From positions 1 through 42,920 of the forward strand of contig CALVDT010000056.1 in the NCBI GenBank assembly GCA_944326385.1: a stretch of 42,920 nucleotides of DNA, written 5' to 3'. This document shows, piece by piece, positions 25,013 through 32,571 of the stretch. Source of the stretch: an uncultured Bacteroidales bacterium (GTDB lineage: Bacteria; Bacteroidota; Bacteroidia; Bacteroidales; UBA932). Position 1 is the first letter of the stretch, and the number at the start of each line of letters is the position of its first letter. The notes under the pieces were generated by a model, which saw only the letters and a program-made list of their open reading frames with translations, searched no databases and had not been told where the DNA came from. The position numbers and the translations under genes were made by a program.

Positions 25013-25597
25013 ATGGATATCGATGTTGTAGTGGCGAACAACGGCCATGCGAAGTACGCACAGGAGATCTGCGACGAAATGTATGTCTCGGCCCAGGAAA
25101 GGGGGACAGGGATCGCCAAACGTACTCCAGAATACATAATCGAGAAGATGAGGGCTGGCAAGGCTGTCATAGCCATAGCGAAAAACGGAAGATTTGCAGG
25201 TTTCTCATACATCGAAACGTGGGAAGGCAAGAAATATGTGGCCAATTCGGGACTGATCGTTGCCCATGCCTTCAGGGGAATCGGGCTTGCGACAAGGATA
25301 AAACAGAGGATATTCCGGCTGTCCAGGGAAAAATACCCTGACGCCAAGATATTCAGCATCACCACCGGAGCAGCGGTCATGAAGATGAACTACGAACTCG
25401 GCTTCAGACCTGTGCCCTTCGGAGAGCTTACACACGATCCGGAATTCTGGAAAGGCTGCCAGGGATGCAAGAACTTCCCCATCCTCCAGAACAACGGCTA
25501 CAGGATGTGCCTCTGCACAGGACTCCTCTACGACCCTGCGGAGCATATCACCGTAGAAGACGCGGCCAGACCTGCAGACAAGAATAAAACGGAATAA
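25013..25597 (+). CDS. GNAT acyltransferase, probable glutamate N-acyltransferase of arginine synthesis
   Basis: A 194-residue GNAT enzyme. The acyl-CoA site is HAFRGIGLATRIKQ (about 85-98), an R-G-x-G-x-A form of motif A, and FRPVPFGEL lies in the last part of the fold. Classical argA is not seen, and this gene opens the operon before argG, argC and argD, so it very likely makes the N-acylglutamate that enters the pathway. In Bacteroides a GNAT protein in this same position has been linked to N-succinylglutamate formation, since those species use succinylated intermediates; whether that applies here is inference. An extra C-terminal part has four Cys as CxxC (149, 152) and CxC (166, 168), which could bind zinc. 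It starts about 240 bases after the promoter and ends 16 bases before argG. Confidence 0.8.
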   Translation: MDIDVVVANNGHAKYAQEICDEMYVSAQERGTGIAKRTPEYIIEKMRAGKAVIAIAKNGRFAGFSYIETWEGKKYVANSGLIVAHAFRGIGLATRIKQRIFRLSREKYPDAKIFSITTGAAVMKMNYELGFRPVPFGELTHDPEFWKGCQGCKNFPILQNNGYRMCLCTGLLYDPAEHITVEDAARPADKNKTE

Positions 25598-25613
25598 CCA
25601 AAATGCCAAGGAT

Positions 25614-26825
25614 ATGAATAACAAAGTAGTTCTCGCATTCAGCGGAGGTCTCGACACCTCGTTCTGCGTACCTTATCTGAAAAACGAAAAGGGACTTGAA
25701 GTCCACACCGTCATGGTGAACACCGGAGGCTTCTCCAAGGAAGAAGAAAAGAAAATCGAAGAAAGGGCCCTGCAGCTCGGAGCGGCATCGCATACAAATG
25801 TAGATGCAGTGGAGACATACTACAGGCACGGGCTCAGATACCTGATAGCCGGAAATATCCTGAAGAATGCCACATACCCTCTATCTGTCAGCTCGGAACG
25901 TATATTCCAGGCACTTGAAGTACTGAAACACGTAAAGGAGCTCGGAGCGTCATACGTAGCGCACGGCAGCACCGGAGCAGGGAACGACCAGGTGAGATTC
26001 GACATCGTATTCGAAATCCTCGCACCTGAAGTGAAGATCATGGCACCTATCAGGGAACTCTCCATCACCCGCCAGGAAGAAATCAGCTATCTCCAGAAGC
26101 ACGGATTCAACTTCTCGTGGGAAAAATCAAGATATTCCATCAACCAGGGGCTCTGGGGCACCAGCATCGGAGGAGTGGAGACACTTTCATCCGACGGATA
26201 CCTTCCTGAAGAAGCATACCCTACAAAAGTCACCCGGACAACACCGGAACACATAAAGATAGGCTTTGAAGCGGGTGAACCGGTATCCGTAAACGGCGAG
26301 AAGATGTCTCCTGTGGACGTCATCCGCAAAATAAAGGATATAGCGGCTCCGTTCGGAATCGGGCGCGACATCCATGTCGGAGACACCATCATCGGCATCA
26401 AAGGCCGAGTGGCTTTCGAAGCGGCTGCGCCCCTTATCATAATCAAGGCACATCACCTCCTTGAAAAGCACGTACTTACAAAAGGACAGCTCTACTGGAA
26501 GGACCAGATAGCCGGATGGTACGGACAGCAGATGCATGAAGCCATGTATCTCGATCCGGTCCTCAGGGATATGGAAGCCATGATGGACCATATGGAGAAA
26601 AACGTGACCGGAGAAGTGGAAGTGGCACTCATGCCTTACCATTTCTCGGTACTCGGATGTACGAGCGGACATGACCTCATGAGTTCGAAGTTCGGCTCCT
26701 ACGGTGAAATCAACAAATCATACACCGGTGCCGATGTTGTAGGCTTCACGAAAGTGCTTGCAAACCCGCTGAAGATATACTACAGCGTAAACGGGGAACA
26801 TGCGGAAGATATTGTAAAGGACTGA
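25614..26825 (+). CDS. argG: Argininosuccinate synthase
   Basis: ArgG joins citrulline and aspartate with ATP to give argininosuccinate. The 403-residue protein begins with the ATP pyrophosphatase loop FSGGLDTS (residues 9-16). Later parts include the conserved AHGSTGAGNDQVRFD, the WEKSRYSINQGLWG region and IGIKGRVAFEAAAP. The start, MNNKVVLAFSGGLDTS, is the usual one. It sits between the GNAT gene and argC with short gaps (16 and 4 bases), so it is part of one arginine operon. argH is not in the window. Confidence 0.97.
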   Translation: MNNKVVLAFSGGLDTSFCVPYLKNEKGLEVHTVMVNTGGFSKEEEKKIEERALQLGAASHTNVDAVETYYRHGLRYLIAGNILKNATYPLSVSSERIFQALEVLKHVKELGASYVAHGSTGAGNDQVRFDIVFEILAPEVKIMAPIRELSITRQEEISYLQKHGFNFSWEKSRYSINQGLWGTSIGGVETLSSDGYLPEEAYPTKVTRTTPEHIKIGFEAGEPVSVNGEKMSPVDVIRKIKDIAAPFGIGRDIHVGDTIIGIKGRVAFEAAAPLIIIKAHHLLEKHVLTKGQLYWKDQIAGWYGQQMHEAMYLDPVLRDMEAMMDHMEKNVTGEVEVALMPYHFSVLGCTSGHDLMSSKFGSYGEINKSYTGADVVGFTKVLANPLKIYYSVNGEHAEDIVKD

Positions 26826-26829
26826 CGGG

Positions 26830-27801
26830 ATGATAAAGGCAGCGATAGCAGGAGGCACGGGATACACCGGAGGCGAACTTTTCAGGATTCTCCTCCGGCA
26901 TCCCGATGTGGAAATAGTGGCTGCGACCACCACCTCCTCGGAAGGGACACCGGTAAGCGACGTGCACCGGGATCTTATCGGAGAGACAGACCTGAGGTTC
27001 GGCAAGGATCTCGGCGACCCGGATGTCATATTCCTCTGTCTCGGGCACGGACTTTCCAGGGAATTCATGGATACCCATGAGATAAAAAGCTCATGCAGGA
27101 TAATAGACCTGGGGAACGATTTCAGGCTCGACGGGGATTATCAGGGAAGGAATTTCATCTACGGGCTGTGCGAATCCGACAAGGAAAACATCAGGAAAGC
27201 GCACGACATCGCAAACCCCGGATGCTTCGCGACAGCCATCCAGCTGGCGCTTCTTCCTCTTGCATCACACAAGCTTATACATGACGAAGTCCACGTGACG
27301 GCCATAACAGGGTCTACCGGAGCAGGGAAGAAGCTCTCGGAGACTTCGCACTTCAGCTACCGCGACAACAATATCTCCATCTACAAGCTCTTCACTCACC
27401 AGCATCTTGCCGAAATCAGGAAGAACACAGGCAGATACTCGGGAAAGGAACCGGTTGTGAACTTCGTGCCCATGCGAGGCGATTTCACCAGAGGGATTTT
27501 CGCGAGTGTCTACACCCGCGCTGTACCCGGGATGAGTGAAGCCGACTATGTCGCAATTTTCGAGGACTGGTACAGGGACTCCCCTTTCGTTTTCCATTCC
27601 GGGAAAGGGGTTTCCCTGAAGGAAGTGGTCAATACGAACAAAGGACTCGTCCATGCGGAACTTCATGACGGGTACATCCACATCAGCTCGGTCATCGACA
27701 ATCTGGTGAAAGGGGCATCCGGACAGGCTGTCCAGAACATGAACCTGATGTTCGGACTTGACGAGACAGCGGGACTCAGGCTCAAACCTTCGGCATTTTA
27801 A
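26830..27801 (+). CDS. argC: N-acyl-gamma-glutamyl-phosphate reductase
   Basis: ArgC reduces N-acylglutamyl phosphate to the semialdehyde with NADPH. The 323-residue protein has the N-terminal nucleotide-binding loop AGGTGYTGGELFRIL (residues 7-21) and the catalytic cysteine Cys132 in ANPGCFATAIQL, followed by the ITGSTGAGKK region and VNFVPMRGDFTRGI. It starts 4 bases after argG. The acyl group, acetyl or succinyl, cannot be read with certainty from the sequence. Confidence 0.97.
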   Translation: MIKAAIAGGTGYTGGELFRILLRHPDVEIVAATTTSSEGTPVSDVHRDLIGETDLRFGKDLGDPDVIFLCLGHGLSREFMDTHEIKSSCRIIDLGNDFRLDGDYQGRNFIYGLCESDKENIRKAHDIANPGCFATAIQLALLPLASHKLIHDEVHVTAITGSTGAGKKLSETSHFSYRDNNISIYKLFTHQHLAEIRKNTGRYSGKEPVVNFVPMRGDFTRGIFASVYTRAVPGMSEADYVAIFEDWYRDSPFVFHSGKGVSLKEVVNTNKGLVHAELHDGYIHISSVIDNLVKGASGQAVQNMNLMFGLDETAGLRLKPSAF

Positions 27802-27823
27802 ACTCTTCTTAAAGATTTTTCGG

Positions 27824-28975
27824 ATGGATTTATTCAAAGTATACAAATTATGGGATATCGAGCCTGTCAGAGGGCTCGGAACCACGCTTTGGGACAAGAA
27901 CGGAGAAGAATACACCGACCTCTACGGAGGCCATGCGGTCATCTCCGTAGGACACTGCCACCCTCATTATGTAAAGGCTGTCACAGACCAGCTGAACAGA
28001 CTGGGATTTTACTCCAACGCCGTACAGAATCCGCTGCAGAAAGAGCTGGCACAAAAGCTCGGCAAAGCCTCCGGCTACGACGATTACTCCCTTTTCCTCT
28101 GCAATTCCGGTGCGGAAGCCAACGAGAACGCCATGAAACTGGCATCGTTCCGGACCGGCAGGGAAAAGATACTCGCCTTCGGCAAAGCCTTCCACGGAAG
28201 GACTTCAGGAGCAGTGGCAGTCACTGACAATCCGAAAATCCGGTCACCGTTCAATGTCACCGGGAATGTCGGCTTCGTACCCCTGAACGACACTGCCGCG
28301 GCGGAAAAAGCACTGGAATCAAAGGAATACGCCGCAGTCATCATAGAAGGTATCCAGGGAGTAGCAGGGATATATGAGCCTGCAGATGATTTTCTCCTGT
28401 CATTAAGAAGGTTGTGCGACCGTACCGGGACCATGCTCATAATCGATGAAATCCAGTCCGGCTACGGACGTACCGGAAAATTCTTCGCCCACCAGCATGC
28501 AGATATCCGTGCAGACATAGTCACTACAGCCAAAGGTATGGCAAACGGCTTCCCTATAGGAGGAGTCCTGATATCGCCTGACTTCAAGGCTGAATACGGG
28601 ATGCTCGGGACGACTTTCGGAGGCAACCATCTGGCCTGTGCGGCAGCCATTGCAGTCCTCGAAATCATCGAAAGCGAACACCTTGTGGAAAATGCGGCAA
28701 GAATCGGAGAATATTTCAGGAATGCCCTCTGCCCGGACGGAGTGCCGGTACATCCTGTCAAGGAATACCGCGGACGAGGACTTATGATCGGGCTGGAACT
28801 GAAAGACGGCTATGAAGATATGAGAGACCGGCTTCTGTTTAAGGAACACTTCTTCACCGGTGCGGCCGGCCCGAAAGTCATCAGACTACTGCCAGCCCTG
28901 ACTATCTCGGAGGAAACGGCATCCAGATTCATCGAAGCCTTTAAAAGATCAGGCTCTGCTGCGCGGCCTGACTGA
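27824..28975 (+). CDS. argD: Acylornithine aminotransferase
   Basis: A class III PLP aminotransferase converting the N-acylglutamate semialdehyde to N-acylornithine. The 383-residue protein starts at MDLFKVYKLWDIEPVRG (ATG 27824), 22 bases after argC; the longer frame would overlap argC. Landmarks are NSGAEANENAMKLA, IIDEIQSGYGRTGKFFAH and the PLP lysine Lys237 in TTAKGMANGFPIGG, with GTTFGGNHLACAAA. The last 27 bases overlap the convergent EamA gene. It closes the plus-strand arginine operon. Confidence 0.95.
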   Translation: MDLFKVYKLWDIEPVRGLGTTLWDKNGEEYTDLYGGHAVISVGHCHPHYVKAVTDQLNRLGFYSNAVQNPLQKELAQKLGKASGYDDYSLFLCNSGAEANENAMKLASFRTGREKILAFGKAFHGRTSGAVAVTDNPKIRSPFNVTGNVGFVPLNDTAAAEKALESKEYAAVIIEGIQGVAGIYEPADDFLLSLRRLCDRTGTMLIIDEIQSGYGRTGKFFAHQHADIRADIVTTAKGMANGFPIGGVLISPDFKAEYGMLGTTFGGNHLACAAAIAVLEIIESEHLVENAARIGEYFRNALCPDGVPVHPVKEYRGRGLMIGLELKDGYEDMRDRLLFKEHFFTGAAGPKVIRLLPALTISEETASRFIEAFKRSGSAARPD

Positions 28976-29908
28976 ATCCTCGGGATAGCGTGACTTGCTC
29001 CTGTTCACCAGGATCACGCCCGAGAAGATAAACACTACCGCTATCACTTTCAGGATATTGAAACTGTCCATGCCCCATATGATGGCTACAATCGTGGCCA
29101 CTATGGGCTGGACATAATTGTACATGGCCACAAGCGTAGGACGGAGATACTTCTGCCCTACAGGCACTATCAGATAGCACAGGAATGTACCGAAGAACAG
29201 CACGTATGCAAGTTCCGCATATTCTGTCAGGGAAATCGCACTCCAACCTGTAGCAGCCAGGCTCCTCGCCGATATCGGTATCGCCAGCACGGAAGCGAAA
29301 GTGAACATCCATTTCATCAATGTCACCGGAGAATACCTTTTGATCAGATCCCTGAAGATGACCAAATATACCGCATACGAGCATTGGGCGAAGAAACACA
29401 GAAGATCCCCTGTCAGATTCGAGGACTGTGCAGCCTGACTTCCCGCTGCAGAAGCCCCGGGAAGCAGACGGTTGCCGAATACCAGCAGAAGGGCTCCGCA
29501 CGCACCGAGAAAGACTCCTCCGGCCTTCTTGCCTGTGATCGGCTCCTTGATGAATATGGCAGCGAAAATCATCGTGACTATCGGAAGCGTCGTCGTAATG
29601 ATAGAGGCATCCACAGGAGAGGTCATGGAGACACCTGTCACATATACGCACTGATTGAGGACAATAGCGAACAGACCGGCAAAAAAGAACCTGATGTAAT
29701 CCGACTTGTGCCCGATCTTCTCACGCTTCGTGAAAAACGATATAAGCCAGAAAAGCACCGCAGCCCCGAAAATCCTCACATCGGCCACAAGCATCGCCGA
29801 TATTGCATCCGAATTCATCGCAGCCTTTGAAACAGGAGCCATAAGCCCCCACGCGATGCTGGCTGTAAGCATTGCGAGATGTCCGTATCTTTGCTCTGAA
29901 GTCATCAT
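28949..29908 (-). CDS. EamA/DMT-family transporter
   Basis: A 319-residue inner-membrane protein of the drug/metabolite transporter superfamily with about ten hydrophobic segments arranged as two EamA repeats (roughly residues 10-140 and 165-300). Recognisable parts are SIAWGLMAPVSKAAM at the start of the first repeat and YNYVQPIVATIVAIIWG near the end of the second. The start at 29908 (MMTSEQRYGHL) follows a good promoter by about 20 bases; the TTG farther upstream lies inside the promoter. Such transporters often export amino acids or metabolites; nothing here shows the substrate. It is transcribed separately, converging on argD with a 27-base overlap. Confidence 0.9.
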   Translation of the reverse strand: MMTSEQRYGHLAMLTASIAWGLMAPVSKAAMNSDAISAMLVADVRIFGAAVLFWLISFFTKREKIGHKSDYIRFFFAGLFAIVLNQCVYVTGVSMTSPVDASIITTTLPIVTMIFAAIFIKEPITGKKAGGVFLGACGALLLVFGNRLLPGASAAGSQAAQSSNLTGDLLCFFAQCSYAVYLVIFRDLIKRYSPVTLMKWMFTFASVLAIPISARSLAATGWSAISLTEYAELAYVLFFGTFLCYLIVPVGQKYLRPTLVAMYNYVQPIVATIVAIIWGMDSFNILKVIAVVFIFSGVILVNRSKSRYPEDSVRPRSRA

Positions 29909-29935
29909 ATCGCACCTGAAACTGCAAAACAGCCG

Positions 29936-29966
29936 CAAAATTATTCCATTATCCGTATTCTGCAAA
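29936..29966 (-). promoter_or_regulatory. Promoter of the EamA transporter gene
   Basis: The minus strand reads TTTG (29966-29963), 19 bases, TAATTTTG (29943-29936), a complete match to the Bacteroidota consensus. The -33 element is the end of the T-tract of the preceding terminator. Confidence 0.75.
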
Positions 29967-30004
29967 AAAAATCTTCCGGAAGAAAAGGAATCTGTCCGGA
30001 AGAT
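29964..30004 (-). terminator. Intrinsic terminator of the SusCD-protease locus
   Basis: On the minus strand ATCTTCCGG (30004-29996) pairs perfectly with CCGGAAGAT (29979-29971), 9 bp, followed by seven further T residues. It starts 9 bases after the stop of the last lipoprotein gene. Confidence 0.92.
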
Positions 30005-30013
30005 CTCTGTCTG

Positions 30014-30484
30014 CTACAGGAAGCGAGGCGTGTCTGCCGCTGCCTTCGTGCCGTCTGCAGCGGATGCTGCAAGCACATCGTCCGGTATATCTGTCCTCGT
30101 GTAGACGCAAACGTCCTCCACCGGGCCTGATGCAGTCATGGTCAGGGAGTTCCCGTCATCACCGAGTTCGTATCCATATGTGGCATTGAGCGGCCTTCCG
30201 TCACTGTAAGTCCCTGAAAAAGTGGTCCCGTCGGCAGTGAATGTACCGGAATACCTGACATATACGGAAGTCACCACTTTCTCGAAAATATCGAAAGTCC
30301 CGTCCTCCCTTATGGCCATATAGACACTGAAATCCTCGCCTGGAGCTGTCCCGTTCCATGAAGACAGCACCCATTCTCCGGCAAGTCCCTTGTCTACCGG
30401 AAGCGGAGCCTCCTCCTTCGAGCAGCCGTACAGGACAAAGGCCGATATGGCTGCAAGTAAAATATAAAAGTATCTTTTCATCAT
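30014..30484 (-). CDS. Small lipocalin-like lipoprotein
   Basis: A 156-residue predicted lipoprotein. From the ATG at 30484 it reads MMKRYFYILLAAISAFVLYG then Cys21, a lipobox; the frame farther upstream overlaps the protease gene and is not needed. The mature part starts GLAGEWVLSSWNG and has repeated short strands (FSVYMAIREDGTFDIF, YSGTFTADGTTFSGTYSDG), the pattern of lipocalin-like domains common in Bacteroidota lipoproteins. The C-terminus is Ala/Asp-rich. It begins 16 bases after the S8 protease gene and is the last gene of the locus. No specific role can be assigned; an accessory or inhibitor role for the neighbouring protease is only a thought. Confidence 0.8.
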   Translation of the reverse strand: MMKRYFYILLAAISAFVLYGCSKEEAPLPVDKGLAGEWVLSSWNGTAPGEDFSVYMAIREDGTFDIFEKVVTSVYVRYSGTFTADGTTFSGTYSDGRPLNATYGYELGDDGNSLTMTASGPVEDVCVYTRTDIPDDVLAASAADGTKAAADTPRFL

Positions 30485-30500
30485 TCTCCGAATAAAGCGT

Positions 30501-32543
30501 TTATAACCATCCGTCATCCATACCGGCCGTACCGCGGGCGATTATGGCGAATTCCTTTGTAACCTCGATACCGCCCATGACCGTATCCGTGCCAGGCCTT
30601 TTCCCGCCGGCTATTGCAGAGATGGTGATATGGGCCACGCCAGGCTTGTTGCACCTTATCATGAGCTTGCCGTCCGACATTTCAGGCTTTGCAGGCATTC
30701 CGAGTTTTTCCATGTCCTCATCCGAAATCTCCAGACTCCTGTATGTCAGGTTTTCCGCAGAGCCGCCGAAATACTGAGTCAGAGGTATCATCTGAAGTTC
30801 ATCCACAGGGACTCTGAGGCATGGAGTACCTTCTATCTGCATGAGAAGCTGGTATGCATCTATGAGCCCGGAGCCCATCTTGCCCTGATAGTCTTCCAGA
30901 TATATGGTCTGGCCTGTCTTCTTGGTCCCTTCAAGCCGTGATTCGATATCGTTTACGGATGTGAGGAGCATCGATGTGAATTCCTCGCGGGTGAATTTCC
31001 TGTCCTTCTGCAATGCATAGGAAAGGCCGAGGGCTGCTACGCCGGAGACATGCGGACATGCCATGGATGTCCCCTGCATGTAACCGTAGTCGGAACCGCT
31101 TATCTCGGACACGAGAGTGGAGAGGATTCCGGCCCTTTCGCCTCCGCTGTGACCGGTGGCTTCCCCGCCGGGAGCGGCGATGTTGCAGCCCGGTCCGTAG
31201 CAGGTGTAATAGGCCGGAAGGCCGTCAGGACCTACTGCGGTGACGGAAATGCAGTCGTTGTAGCCTCCAGGGAAATTGGAGTGCGACAGCCCGTCATTTC
31301 CGGCCGCGTATATGGCTATTCCGCCTCCGTCAGCGAAGACATCGGATGTGTTTCCTCCTTCGGGAGATGAGGCCGGTGACATGAAATAGTCGAGGGCTTC
31401 TCTCTCGAGAGGGGATTTCTTCCTGTAATCCCTTTCCGATGTGACTGCAGTGTCATTGTTACCATATGAGCACTGAATTATGGACGCACCGTGGTCAGCC
31501 GCATATTTTATGGCATTGCAGATGGCTTCATCGTTGGTACCCAGTCCTTTCGAGAATATCTGGCAAGACATGATGCGCACCCCGTCACCGTTGCCTGTAC
31601 CGCCGGCGACTCCTGCCACGCCGAGAGCGTTGTTGTTAACGGCCGCCACTGTGCCGGCTACGTGTGTGCCGTGCCCGGAGTCACTGGTCTTCTGTCCGTA
31701 CTGGTCCTTGCCTTCCTTGTCCCATGTGATAGGTCCGTCATCGACAAAGTTCCAGCCATGGATATCCTGCCTGTCATATTCCTCGGACGGTTCCGGGTTT
31801 GTCCACATGTTCGCGGCAAGATCCGGATGGGTGTACTTGACCCCCTCGTCCACGACTGCGACAATGATCCTGCTGTCGCCGGCTGTCAGTTTCCAGGCTT
31901 CCGCGACATTTATGTCGGCTCCTGGTCTGGCAGTCTGGGAGACGGCCAGGTCTCCGTTGTTGATATAGTGCCACTGCCAGAGGAGTTCCGGATCATTGAA
32001 ATCCGCACGGACTACCGAGCGGGTCGCTGCCGGTGCCGCACCTGCAGGCAGAGGAATGGCCTCCTGTGAGAATGAAGGGCTGAAAGTGGAATTGAACTGG
32101 ATTGTGGAAATCTCTGCCACGGAAGCCAGCATTTCAGCAGCCTCATCCAGGTCCTGCTCTTCACTGAAGGTGAAACTGTACCACCTGTGCAGGCCTGCCT
32201 TGCGAGTATTCTCTTCGAAGCGTTCCGAAACAGGGAATACCCGTTTTACGGAGATTGCATCTATCTCTTCCAGTATTTCATCGAGAGCCTCGATGCCGGA
32301 CTGCGCGGCAGCCCCGGCGCCTGACTTTGTAGCCACGCCCTTAGCCACAGCAGCCTCGACGTAAGGTATCGCCTCTTCACTGAACTTGGCGATGATCTTC
32401 CCTTTTACGGCATTGTCGGATGTATTGCATATCTTTTCTGACACATACCTGCCATTGCCTGCTTCCGGTTCCGGCAGGTTTTCTGCCGTACAGGAAGCGA
32501 GCATGATGAAGGCAAACGCCAGAAGTCTGTTCAAATATTTCAT
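30501..32543 (-). CDS. Lipid-anchored subtilisin-like serine protease (S8 family)
   Basis: A 680-residue S8 family peptidase made as a lipoprotein: lipobox IMLASC with Cys18. An N-terminal region of about 100-140 residues (KGKIIAKFSEEAIPYVEAAV onward) resembles a subtilase propeptide. The catalytic domain (about 190-555) has the triad Asp232 (VAVVDEG), His291 (HGTHVAGT) and Ser493 (GTSMACPHVSG), with the oxyanion Asn416 (AAGND). A beta-rich C-terminal domain of about 110 residues follows. No type IX secretion C-terminal domain is seen, in keeping with lipid anchoring. It lies 28 bases after the surface lipoprotein gene and downstream of SusCD, so it probably cuts proteins at the cell surface or in the periplasm to feed that transporter. 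Confidence 0.93.
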   Translation of the reverse strand: MKYLNRLLAFAFIMLASCTAENLPEPEAGNGRYVSEKICNTSDNAVKGKIIAKFSEEAIPYVEAAVAKGVATKSGAGAAAQSGIEALDEILEEIDAISVKRVFPVSERFEENTRKAGLHRWYSFTFSEEQDLDEAAEMLASVAEISTIQFNSTFSPSFSQEAIPLPAGAAPAATRSVVRADFNDPELLWQWHYINNGDLAVSQTARPGADINVAEAWKLTAGDSRIIVAVVDEGVKYTHPDLAANMWTNPEPSEEYDRQDIHGWNFVDDGPITWDKEGKDQYGQKTSDSGHGTHVAGTVAAVNNNALGVAGVAGGTGNGDGVRIMSCQIFSKGLGTNDEAICNAIKYAADHGASIIQCSYGNNDTAVTSERDYRKKSPLEREALDYFMSPASSPEGGNTSDVFADGGGIAIYAAGNDGLSHSNFPGGYNDCISVTAVGPDGLPAYYTCYGPGCNIAAPGGEATGHSGGERAGILSTLVSEISGSDYGYMQGTSMACPHVSGVAALGLSYALQKDRKFTREEFTSMLLTSVNDIESRLEGTKKTGQTIYLEDYQGKMGSGLIDAYQLLMQIEGTPCLRVPVDELQMIPLTQYFGGSAENLTYRSLEISDEDMEKLGMPAKPEMSDGKLMIRCNKPGVAHITISAIAGGKRPGTDTVMGGIEVTKEFAIIARGTAGMDDGWL

Positions 32544-32571
32544 ATCTGTATCCCGTTTGAGTGATGATTTT

